64,000 nucleotides of DNA from Apostichopus japonicus (lineage: Eukaryota; Echinodermata; Holothuroidea; Aspidochirotida; Stichopodidae). How positions within the stretch are numbered: the first letter of the stretch is position 1; each line of letters opens with the position of its first letter. A program made the translations under genes and the position numbers. The notes beneath the pieces are model-generated. The model did no database searches, had not been told where the DNA came from, and saw only the letters and a program-made list of their open reading frames with translations. The stretch is taken from contig NC_092574.1 in NCBI RefSeq assembly GCF_037975245.1, positions 25,519,713 to 25,583,712 of the forward strand, read 5' to 3'. Of the stretch, positions 12,001 through 21,470 are shown piece by piece.

Positions 12001-15000
12001 ATGCTGCTGCGGTTACACGTTATACGTACCAAACAAATCTCAATTGTCTTTCGGTTGTCTTTTGCGATTAATCCAGCGTTGTTCACTACAATATCAAGCT
12101 GCCCGTGTACATCGAATGCTTCTTGAAATGACTCTGAAAGAGATGGCAGGTTTTATATAATTACACATCGAATGCTTCTTGAAATGACTCTGAAAGTGAA
12201 GGGAAGTTTTATATTATTTACGTGACGTATAACCTAGACCGTACCCAGTCCATCTACGATCAGACTGTTTAAACACTTTGAAAATTCGCTATATGTTGTT
12301 AGTAAAGCATTGACGGCCTTCTGGAACCGTTCTGACGTTTTGATTTCGAAGAAAATCACGTATAGTTGATATTAAGATCTTGTACACTGGCGGATCCAGG
12401 GCCTTTGTTTGGGAGGGGCCAAAGTGGAATTAGAGTGACATGGGGAAGGGGTCTAAGGTGAGGGGCAGGCGCGGCGGAACGGAAAAAATTATTGGGGTGC
12501 TAATGTGTGGACACTATCTAAGCGGAGCGCCACCATCGGTTGGCGCGGAGCGTACAAAAAAAATTTGAGTTTTATCAAACCCCCAGATGGCCGGAAACGG
12601 CACTTCCCAAGTGTTTTATGCTTCGAATACCTACCCCTAGAATATGGGTCTCAAGCCTGCAATTTCTCAGATTGCACGAAAGTCTGTAAAAACATTGTAA
12701 TTTGTATATTCGATGGTGTTTTAATAAGAGAGTAGCTATTACTCGAAGTGTACTCGCAAAGACGTTTTTGAGTGTAGTAAGGGCAGTGGCGGAGCTAGGG
12801 GTATTGGTCAGGGGGGGCAAGAATAGTCTGTAGGGGCGCTTTCGACACTATCAGAGCCAATATACGGCTCTGGACACTATCTAAGCGGAGCGCCACCACA
12901 GGTTGGCGCGGAGCGGTCAGAAAATTTTTGAGTAAAGATACTCCCTAGATTGCAGGAAATCACCCTTTCGGGCCTTACTAATTTGCAGATAAACGGAGAA
13001 TAAATAGGTGTCGTCGCCATTTTGTCGGAAAATTACACCAACAGAATATGACAAATGTCAATAGGTATATGAGAGCGCAATAAAATAGTCAATAATCGCG
13101 AATAAGTAAAAAAGTAGTGAAAAGCTGAAAAGGGCGTCAGCAGTCCATTTGAGTCCGTCAGGGGGGGGGGGGGGCATTCGCCCCTGACTGTATATATGGA
13201 CGCTCCGCCACTAAGTAAGGGGATGTTGGAGAACTGGCTGAAATGAGGCAAGTCATCGGCCTAAGACGAAGTTGTGTTACGCTTACCGGTACTCACACTA
13301 ACTTCTTCCACTTTTCACGGGGCGTGAAGACGCGGTTGGGGTGACAATGTGGTCTATAGCCAGGGGACGGGCCGAGGGTCCCCCAGCAATTACTAAAATT
13401 ATTACACCTATATAGTATACGTGTGCATCGGACAGATCGACAAGTATGCATTGAAAAATGGACAGATGCACGTTTCGGAACCTTGGTAAATATTGGGGGG
13501 GGGGCTTATCATGCATTTGCCCCATTTTTCATTGGGGGCTGAGCCCCCCCCCCCCAAGCCCCCCCGGTTCCGCCGCCACTGGGGAGGGGGTGCCCTCCTC
13601 CCCTTTGGAAAATTTTCTATTGCTGAATGCCCTCAGATGCAATTTGGTGCGACAAAAGTGTACAATGGTGATGTTACTTTACTTCTAAAGAAATGTTTCC
13701 CAGGTGTAATTTTCTAAAATATTTATGAAACAAAGTTGGGATCATCTTTCTCAAGAAATTTTATTTCTCATAGGTTATAAATTTCTTACAACCAGCCTGT
13801 AACTGCAAAATGGTGTTAAACTGTAAATCCTCATGCTCATACATTTACATAGCTCCCAACTCTTGAGAAGGCAAATGCTGGTCCATGACACGAATCGCTT
13901 TCCTGGGGGAGGGGTATAAGGGGAGGGGGTGTCCCCCTCCCCTTTTGATTTTTTTTGGAATCCTGGTGATGCCTACATGTAAAATGGTGGCCCTTAGAAA
14001 GGCTTTTGTCACCCAAAATTTTCTGAGAAATATGCATTTTTTTGTGTGTAACATCAATAAATTGAATAGTAGGTGATAATTCATTCTTTCCCGTGGCATG
14101 AAAATGTTCGCTGCTCGCCCCAATGAAAAGAATTATAGGCTAATTTGAGGTTCAAATGATGCTGTAAAGGAGGTTTATACTCTGTTATGCTAAATGCTAA
14201 AGAAATGATGGTTGCTAAGTCAAAATTTGATGCAATTTTTTTTTTATGTATACTTGACAATTACAATGCGGTTTTTTCGGACGCTTGTACGGGTCAGCGG
14301 GTTTGGGTGTTAGAATGCGGGTCTAATTCCCGCGAATTGCGGGTCAGTTGGGAGCTCTGCATTTAATTTTAAACCATAAAACGAAAAGGTTTAGACTAGT
14401 CTACCACTGCTATTCCTCTCGCTTTTTTTAATTTCCAATCATATGATTTAGCGGATGTTCGGAAACACTTTTTGGCTCACCTTTGGGGGGGCCATGGCCC
14501 CCCTTGGCCCCCCCTTGGATCCGCCAGTGATCTTGTACGGCATAGAACCTACTTTTTTCCGTGTGTGTGCCATTTCCTCATGGGACCATGATGACACTAT
14601 CTAAGCGGAGAGCTCTCTACGTTTAAGTATTGTTATTTTAACAAAGCTGGTAAAAGCGAAACAAAAACACGGTGACCGCATCCGCGATCCGAGCGGTTAA
14701 AACTAAACCTTTCCTACCACATGTGCCTAGAATCTAGAGGTTGAACAATATACTGACTGATGAAATCAGAATAAATGATATGAACACTAACTGAAATAGC
14801 TCAAACTGTCCAGGCAATCATAGTATCGTTGGCCTACTGTCAACTAGGAATTAGGGACAGTGGTCCCCTGCCCCTCCCCCCTCCCCCACCGCATGTTACG
14901 GTACTGTACTTGGCAGTTAACTTAATAACATATAAAATGTTTTTTGAACATATGTGGTACTAAGCTAACTACTAAGCTAAATTTGAGGTATAATGAGTAG

Positions 15001-16137
15001 CATGATTATATATAGCAACAACTAGACTAGCAGCTTAGCACCATATGGTGACCATATATGTATCTGTCTCATTGTCTTGTGGCTTAGCAGATAGCCTCAG
15101 CGGTGTTTGGGCGCTGTTCCTCATTTAATTAACGCTAGAAATGAAATCCGTAATTCTTTTCAACCCTGTTGAAAAGTTCTATTCTTCATCGGGGGGTTGA
15201 ACACTTGATAGTATAACATTAATAACTATAGGCCTACTAATCTCATGTAGCACAATATTTGAGCTCCCTTTATGAGATACACGAGTTATTTTGAGCCCGA
15301 TAGGCGAAGCGCCTACACGAGCCATTCACTAAACCGGAAGGTGGGGGATTTGAAATTGTGTCCCACACCCTTCAGAAAGTGGGGAGGAGAGGGGATGTGT
15401 CCCCCCGTCCCCACATAATTCAGGCCCCTGCCATCGACTGACAGTATTACAGTATTACGGCTTCCCGTTGACGTGAGAAACAAATTATTGAGTATTTGGA
15501 AGACTCACCGTGTAGTTTAGCTTCCTTTGACACGTCACAATGAATAAATCGAACTTTGTCACTGCCAAACTTTTCAGAAAATTCTGTCGCCGTTTGTTGT
15601 CCCAAGTCCGCGTTTATATCGAGGATGGCGACAAGCTATACAAGCATACAAAAAGAAAAAAGGAAGAATACATCCTGCCATCAAAAGTTAACATTCGTTA
15701 TGCTATAAAAAAGAATTCCTCGAATATCCTTAATGGTTAACTGAAATGAACATATATTACTCCTCGTCGCAGGATACGGAATGTTTGTATCATTAAAGTA
15801 TAACGTTGGGTATGTAGTTGGCCGGTGTGTTGAATACACGACATAGGAAACGAGAAATTAGCGTAACCTTGTTCGATTTTTCATTGATAATATTTGTCCC
15901 CTTCTCTTTTTCCGCGACCTCGAATCAACGTATTGACTTGCCCCCCCCACCCCCCCCCCCTCTCTCCACCTCTCTCTCTCTCTCTCACATGTTTTAATAA
16001 TTATATTCGTCCATGAAATGAAAGAACTAAAATATCAACAGTACCTTTGCTCCATGTTCAAGAAGGCGCTGACAGAGGGCCTTGCCAATTCCCTCTGCTC
16101 CACCAGTCACCAATGCTACTTTGTTTAATATCTTCAT
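6076..16137 (-). CDS. HPGD: 15-hydroxyprostaglandin dehydrogenase-like SDR, complete, 7 exons
   Basis: A classical short-chain dehydrogenase of the 15-PGDH type, which uses NAD+ to oxidise the 15-hydroxyl of prostaglandins and related lipids in the cytosol. The lipid substrate here is inferred from the family. Exons in transcript order are 16045-16137, 15509-15635, 12030-12133, 10894-10990, 9801-9886, 8327-8472 and 6076-6181. All have AG/GT junctions, phases agree throughout, and they total 759 nt (252 aa; human HPGD is 266). Motifs seen: TGGAEGIG dinucleotide loop (residues 11-18), Asp in VAILDIN (NAD preference), NNAG, IIVNTSS with the catalytic Ser, Tyr-Phe-Ala-Ala-Lys as YxxxK, and ICPGIV. 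The ATG at 16137 is preceded by an in-frame TAA 18 bases upstream. Introns 2, 3 and 6 carry transposons. Relatives lie at 2433-4624 (broken) and 63531 onward. Confidence is high for family and structure. Confidence 0.92.
6660..7460 (+). mobile_element. 5'-truncated CR1/L2-like LINE, C-terminal RT region
   Basis: An open frame at 6663-7343 encodes about 226 residues typical of the region after the reverse transcriptase palm in CR1/L2-type LINEs. Landmarks are NLGVIFDKNL, AFITSRLDYCNIVLFG, RIQNSAVRLITR and LHDLHWLPV. The YADD palm is absent, so the copy is 5'-truncated, as dead-on-arrival LINE insertions usually are. The 3' end carries a GCGCTATATAAGAAC segment followed by a short TTATTATTAT tail, also usual for this clade. 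It is nested in the hAT element. The clade assignment is by recall of family sequences. Confidence 0.75.
7514..8185. mobile_element. Non-autonomous TIR element, family X, copy 1
   Basis: It begins GCAGGCGCG and ends CGCGCCTGT, with a possible 3-bp duplication ACC (7511-7513 and 8186-8188). The body from about 7600 to 8154 matches copies at 18500-20467 and 62291-63010 closely in order, for example TTATAAGAGGTTTTAATATT, AATGGGCTTAAAACCTTGAA and GGTTGGTCATTTTCAAGCCC. It has no coding capacity. The superfamily is not certain; a 3-bp duplication would fit PIF/Harbinger-like elements. Confidence 0.65.
8473..9800. other. Intron 5 of the HPGD-like gene, nothing recognised
   Basis: AT-rich intron between the YxxxK exon and the ICPG exon. 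No repeat with defined ends, RNA gene or open frame of note was seen. Confidence 0.6.
11707..11970. mobile_element. hAT-like remnant
   Basis: The left edge reads CAATGGTTTTCAA and the right edge TTTGAGAGCAGCTG, resembling the CAGTGGTTCTCAA ends of hAT elements. Internal GGGCCAG and GGGCCGGATGCAGCCCG words are typical of such elements. No matching 8-bp duplication was found, so this is a decayed or truncated copy. It lies in intron 3 of the HPGD-like gene. Confidence 0.4.
12109..12196. repeat. Tandem duplication over the 5' edge of HPGD-like exon 3
   Basis: A block of about 32 bases (ACATCGAATGCTTCTTGAAA and the bases after it) occurs at about 12109 and again about 56 bases later. The copy at 12109-12133 is the true exon start. 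The second holds the same coding bases and acceptor region, giving a decoy copy just upstream in the minus-strand sense. Confidence 0.85.
12466..13581. mobile_element. Probable nested hAT-like element
   Basis: The left end CAGGCGCGGCGGAACGG resembles the reverse complement of the right end, CAGTGGCGGCGGAACCGG. The flanks GTGAGGGG and GGGAGGGG match at 7 of 8 positions. If real, it is a second layer inside 12385-14529 and holds 12784-13213 as a third. The imperfect duplication makes this a moderate call. Confidence 0.45.
12784..13213. mobile_element. Small hAT MITE with 8-bp TSD AGTAAGGG
   Basis: The ends CAGTGGCGGAGC and GCTCCGCCACTA are inverted repeats apart from the first base. They are flanked by exact AGTAAGGG copies at 12776-12783 and 13214-13221. 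It is 430 bp and non-coding, with a G run near the right end and the shared hairpin-like motif at about 12873-12916. Confidence 0.85.
14530..15508. other. Rest of intron 2 of the HPGD-like gene
   Basis: Holds the right-hand target copy of the hAT insertion, a partial copy (about 14592-14612) of the motif shared by the TIR elements, and G/C-run segments near 14870 and 15350-15420 that look like worn transposon ends. Nothing with two defined ends was found. Confidence 0.5.
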
Positions 16138-16461
16138 CTTCGACAGAATAATTTAGCAACCAAACACACGGTATAAACTCTTTGTACGACACTTTCTCTA
16201 GGCTAACCAACTTCCAACTTAACAAAATCCAGGCGCATCCGATACCTATTACAACGTAGAGATTCAAACAGTCTATGGACAATCCCTTTGCGACATGTGT
16301 GTGTAGCCTATATGCAATAGAATTAAACAGTTAAAGAATTTTGAATGCGAACGTGTGTTGTGTGAAGTTAAAAGTCACGAGAGTTACGATTGTATAGAGT
16401 CCCCGTCTATCGAGTACAGTGAACAACAACAGGATATAGCTCAAGTTCAGAGGGGTTAGAT
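16138..16461. other. Upstream region of the HPGD-like gene
   Basis: Contains the 5' UTR and presumed promoter of the minus-strand gene. No TATA box or other site could be assigned with confidence. A hAT insertion starts at 16462, about 325 bases upstream of the ATG. Confidence 0.4.
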
Positions 16462-16870
16462 CAGGGTTTCCCTAACTTAACGATGTCAGAGTGTCAGATG
16501 TCAGAGGCACGAACCCCAACGTTTCGAGACACGATTTGAGTTATACTATACTATAATACGCATAACAGTGCTTCGTAAAAGATCAAGTTCATAGTGTAAT
16601 ATTGAAAAGATATATCATGTTAAAACAGGCTAGTGACTGCATGTTGTCACTCAACAACAATTTTCAAGCATGAATTTATGCTATCTTTGCTTTGTGTCGG
16701 GAAAAATGGAGGTCATCTGGAATTTCCAAAAAATAATAAAAATTACTTTGGCCAACATTTCAGTTACTTTCTCAGCTCTTTATCTTCAGGACGTACTGTC
16801 ATGCGTTCACCAACTTCACCAAAGTCATGCAGCCTGTGTCTGTTTCATAATTCAGTTATTTATCACCATA

Positions 16871-17934
16871 TGCGTAGGAGGCGGGGGGGGCTGGGGGGGG
16901 GCCGCAGCCCCCAACCAAAAGTTTTTGTGAAAATTCGGGCAATATGATGAGAATTTTTCGGGCACCTACTGAAAGAAATATAATTTGCAATGTGTTTTTC
17001 AATGGTGAAACTGATATTATCATTATCATTATTATTGTAACGACTTCCCCAACAATTCTAACCAATATAGAAGGGTAATAACACGGCAAATGATTGTATG
17101 CAGTGGCGTCGTGCCCAGTGGTGCCCGGGGGGCACAGCCCCCCCCCCCAATTTTGTCAAAAGTAGACTAAATAGTCAATTGCTCTTTGATGGTAGTTGCG
17201 GATTTTCCACACACCTCAAAGACGACATATCGGGATTAGTAATGCCATTGCCTTTGAATATGTTTGTCCTAAGCTCGCGTTTGATACAGTCACAATTAAC
17301 CTGGAAAATAATCACTTCGTTGTCGCACGTTTTACCTTAGGTTTCGCTACTTTCGCTTTTTCTGCCCATGTTTTCAAACGGCATAGCTTTTTCTTCACCC
17401 AGTCACCACTTCTCACGGGCATGGGCGGTGATCATGGATCAGCCAACACAAAAATGTTTCGATTTCTGAAATTTTGGGCGCTTCTGGGAGACGAGGAATT
17501 GGTAAACTGAGGAATAAATGGCGATCACTTCCTTCGAGAATATTTCCCAAAATAAAAAAATTGCCGGAAATTTTTATCAATTTTAGGGTTGTTGCTTACT
17601 GCCATAAGGCACGGGAAGTGCCTTTTCCTGCAATCTGAGGGGTCTGCCAGACGAAAAATTTTCTTGTACGCTGCGCGCCAACCTGTGGTGGCGCTCCGCT
17701 TAGATAGTCGTCACCTGCTCACGCCCCCCCCCCCCAATTTTTTTTTATTTTCGCACGACGCCCCTGATTGTATGTTATTGGCATCCGATGTGAATATCCG
17801 ATGAATACCTATATGATATGCACATTAACGTGTTGAACGCGCGCGAAGCGCGCAGAACATTTTGGTTATATTTTTTCGGGCAAGTCGTTACAGCCCCCCC
17901 CCCCCCCCGCCAAATCAAATTGGGCTCCTACGCA
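16871..17934. mobile_element. TIR element family Y, copy A (middle layer)
   Basis: The inverted ends are TGCGTAGGAGGC and GCTCCTACGCA, with G runs beside them. Taking out the hAT at 17101-17766 leaves about 390 bp. The remainder matches the element at about 19346-19791 in reverse orientation, sharing CCCAATT-GATTTGG, GACTTGCCCGAAAAAA and GCGCGCGTTCAAC. The target duplication is not clear, so the exact ends are uncertain. Confidence 0.65.
17101..17766. mobile_element. hAT MITE with 8-bp TSD ATTGTATG (inner layer)
   Basis: The ends CAGTGGCGTCGTGC and GCACGACGCCCCTG are inverted repeats with one mismatch, flanked by exact ATTGTATG at 17093-17100 and 17767-17774. It has C/G runs just inside both ends and the shared hairpin-like motif at 17664-17708. 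Non-coding. Confidence 0.88.
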
Positions 17935-18499
17935 TATGTTCATCACATGCATGGTACGGTACTACTATGGCAACATATGCGTATGGAACGCGAAAGAGTT
18001 TGTCGATAGGTACAACTTTTGTCCATTACTAAATTATATGATATATCAGATTTTTGTTCAACAAAAAGTACTATAGTTTTGACTTTCAGAAACGTCTCAT
18101 GAACCCCCTGGGATGGACTCACGCACCCTCTGGGGGTTCATGCACCCCAGTTAGGGAACCGCTAGGTTAGATTGAGTTATAGTCCACGCAAACCTTGAAA
18201 GGGTTATAAACTATATGTCATAAAAAGGATAGCAAGTACGCTGTACAACAATACGCTGACGACACAGTTCTGGCTCAGAGCGTTCTATTAATTCTATATA
18301 GTTTCTGTACTCAAAGATTTTCGTAGGATCTCGGGCCTCGTTATAAACTTTGATCAGTCCTTGCTGTTCCCTGGTGGTGGTTTTATTTCATCTCCCCCGC
18401 TCCACATAACAAATTATTTATTTTCAAATTTCACATGGTCCGATACAGTATTTAGGTATCTCTTTCATCAACCATAGTGAGGACTTTTTCCATTTATAG

Positions 18500-20467
18500 T
18501 CAGGTGCGTATCCAGGGGGGGGGGGCGTTGGGGGCGCGCGCCCCCCGGGTAAGGAAAAGAGGAGAGAATAAAAAAGAGAAGAAAAAAAGGAAAAGGAGGG
18601 GGAAAAAAGAAAAGGAGGAGAGGAAGGAAGGGAAAAGAAAAAGAAAAAAGAGAGAAAAAGGAAAAAAGGAGGGAGCAGAAGATAGCCAAGACCTCGGGAA
18701 AAGAAAGAGGAACAGTCATAGTTAAAGCGCTGATCCCTATAATATACACAGGGTAGCCAGTGACAGATCAAGGATTACGGAGGGGGTGTGCGCCTCACCC
18801 TACCCCTTACACCGACAACTCCATTTTTGACGTTTCCATTTTTCCTCTCTCACTAATGTATCTATATAAATACTATATATGGTCTATCATAACGCGTGTG
18901 TGTGTATGGACGCCTTAAACAATTGTACAATTGTGCTATATGGAACCAACTGTGGCTGGTCTTGAACTCGACCGAGTCGTCGGGGTACACCACGCATTTC
19001 GGGAAGGGGCGACCGCCCCCCCCCCGAGCAAATTTTCTTTATGACATTGCTAGTAATTTCAAAATAGACAATGCTTAGATGCAACTTAATTACAAGGCCT
19101 GGGAAGTGTCATTTCCAGCGATCTGGGAGGCATTTTCGGCCAAAATTTTTCTTGTACGCTTCGCGCCAACCCATGGTGGCGCTTCGCTTAGATAGTTTGC
19201 CTACAGGCTTCGCCCCTGCCTTGGCAATTACTCGCTACACGCCTGTTCGAATTTGTAAAGCAAAGAGCAGATATAACATCATATCAGTGAGCATTGAAAT
19301 GCATGTTCCACGATGAACAGCCTCAAAAACTGTCTATGTGTGTAGTTAATAGGCGTAGGAGCCCAATTGGATTTGGGGGCTGTAATGACTTGCCCGAAAA
19401 AAAAGCCAAAATTTTTCGCGCGATTCGCGCGCGTTCAACGTATCGATGCCAATATCATATAAGCAAGCATCGCTCATTACAGTGCATGGCATCGTGTACC
19501 GCACGGTCCGTGAAAGTTGCACAGTATACCGCTGGATGCTATGTAAACAACGAAATGTCTTATGTAGATGGAGAAAAATCATACAGATCCATTTATGTCA
19601 AAACTCTCTTTTACAGTAGTAATGTCGGCCAAGCTTCGAACTTTATTTTAATTACCAAGGAGATCATTTTTAAGCTATTCATTGCTATTTATTTTTCTTT
19701 CAGTAGGTGCCCGAAAAAGATGGGGAAAAATTTGGTTGCGGGGGGGGGGGGGGAGGGGGGCTGCAGCCACCGCATCCTACGGGACCTACGCCTATGTGTG
19801 TAGTGTTCGCTTTCGATATACCTGATATCGGAAATATCTGCTATTTTTCATTTCCTTCAACCAAGATTTTATAATAGCCATTATAAGAGGTTTTAATATT
19901 TCTACACCAATAAATTAACTCTGTCTGAATTTTCCAAAATTTCCTCACCAACATTCTTCATCATACTTTCCTCTACTCGTGCAACTTTGACCTGTCTGTT
20001 AGGGGATCAAGGAGGTTTTTCTATATTGCTTGTCCATAGATTGAATTTTGTGCAACATTATGGGTATGTTTTCAAGTGATTTTATTCACGAGAAATGTGA
20101 ATTTTCAAATTCTCAACAAATAATGGGCTTAAAACCTTGAAAAGTGGGGCTTTCGGATATTGTGGGCCGTGACGTAGAATCACCTACAAAAGCAATGATC
20201 CATAGGACATGCAATGAGGTCGAACATGATGTGTGACTGGTGATAATCTTCAAAAAGGTTATGGATGGCAAAAACTTTTGGGAAATACTTGGTTCTCAGG
20301 CAAAAGTGTACATCTGGTTGGTCATTTTCAAGCCCGAGAAGTGCTATTTCCGGTGATCTGGGGGGTATAAAAACCAGAAATTTTCTTGTAGCGCCAACCG
20401 ATGGTGGCGCTCCGCTTAGATAGTAATTCGCGCCCCCCGGGTTAGAAAATCCTGGATACGCGCCTGA
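18500..20467. mobile_element. Non-autonomous TIR element, family X, copy 2
   Basis: The ends TCAGGTGCGTATCCAGG and CCTGGATACGCGCCTGA are inverted repeats with one mismatch in 17. A 3-bp TAG flanks them at 18497-18499 and 20468-20470. It interrupts the L1-like LINE. Inside are a polypurine tract (18551-18700), a copy of the hairpin-like motif near 19152-19196, a family Y element (19346-19791), and the body shared with copies 1 and 3. No coding capacity was seen. Confidence 0.75.
19346..19791. mobile_element. TIR element family Y, copy B, with empty-site evidence
   Basis: The inverted ends are TAGGCGTAGG and CCTACGCCTA. The flanks repeat CTATGTGTGTAG at 19334-19345 and 19792-19803. The related family X copy at 62291-63010 has the uninterrupted site with a single CTATGTGTGTAG (62378-62389), which shows the insertion directly. 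The repeat may be longer than the true target duplication if the element's terminal bases match the flank by chance. Confidence 0.7.
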
Positions 20468-20718
20468 TAGTAACTCCCAAAACTCTCTCATCTCAAAACA
20501 TCCTTAAAATGTGGTCTGGCCGTGACCTTACACCTATAGTTAAAATTGTTATCATTCATTCTTTTGCCTTATCACAGTTGGTGTATCATTTTACTGTCCT
20601 GCCAAACCCTATTTGCGATTTTATCAAGGAGCTGAATAAGATTTTATTTGGAGCAAAAAGACGTCATAAAATAAAATATTCTGCCCTTAAGAATGATTTC
20701 AATGACGGCGGTCTTCGT

Positions 20719-21202
20719 TGTAGACTCAAGACATAAAGAAATGACAAAACACGTGGCTTGTTGTGTTTCTGCGCTCATGTTGTTGTTGCAACTCTCTCTT
20801 TCTCCAACATAGGATCGTAGACTATTTCAACTGGTCGAGAGGTTTACTAAAGAAAACAAACATACAAAGTTAATCTAACACCCGTGAGTGTGCCATGCGT
20901 ACATTAGGCTTAGTGAAAAGCATACACAGAAGCTAAGTTAGGATACAGTAGATGTAGCTGGCATTTGCCGTATAATTTAAGATGATATGTTGACACACTT
21001 GTCATTAATTCACACTCTAAAACACCTCCCCGCATGCCCCCGGGACCCTTAAGTAGTAAAATTTACAACCTTACTTACCAACTATATCCAACTAGGGCAG
21101 AATTTTAATTAATTTATACCGTGATCGCAATCGATCGTAAAGTTAGCACTTTTCTTAAGCAGAACAAATTTGGTGGCGCTATTAACCAACAACGACGCTA
21201 CA
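20719..21202 (-). repeat. 3' LTR of the BEL/Pao element
   Basis: A 484-bp TG...CA repeat. By eye it matches the copy at 27247-27730 base for base. Confidence 0.95.
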
Positions 21203-21470
21203 TTCCCAGCCCCAATGAGCTAACTTGGGGTTACTCATTCCCTTTAATTTCTTGCGACGTTGTCAACACTGCTCCCAATTTCCCAAAGAACTAAATACAC
21301 TTAAAAGATTACTTACAGATATAAAGCATTAACTGAACATACAAGAACTGAAATGGATGTAAACATTTAACATACTGCAACTATATGCAGAACATAAGGA
21401 CCAATAACACTTGAATACATGTCTTTGCTGAACGTAAACTAACAAGACCTATAACCTGACGTGCAGTCAA

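Larger units (their letters stand above)
12385..14529. mobile_element. Non-autonomous hAT element with 8-bp TSD ATCTTGTA
   Basis: The ends CACTGGCGGATCCA and TGGATCCGCCAGTG are perfect inverted repeats. The flanks carry an exact ATCTTGTA duplication at 12377-12384 and 14530-14537. G/C runs lie next to both ends. No transposase is readable. It sits in intron 2 of the HPGD-like gene and contains further elements. Confidence 0.88.
16462..18164. mobile_element. hAT element with 8-bp TSD GGTTAGAT (outer layer of a triple nest)
   Basis: The left end CAGGGTTTCCCTAACT and the right end AGTTAGGGAACCGCTA are inverted repeats with three mismatches. Exact GGTTAGAT copies flank the element at 16454-16461 and 18165-18172. 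The ends have the form of Charlie/Tip100-like hATs. The interior is largely a younger TIR element (16871-17934) that itself carries another hAT (17101-17766). No transposase frame was seen. Confidence 0.82.
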
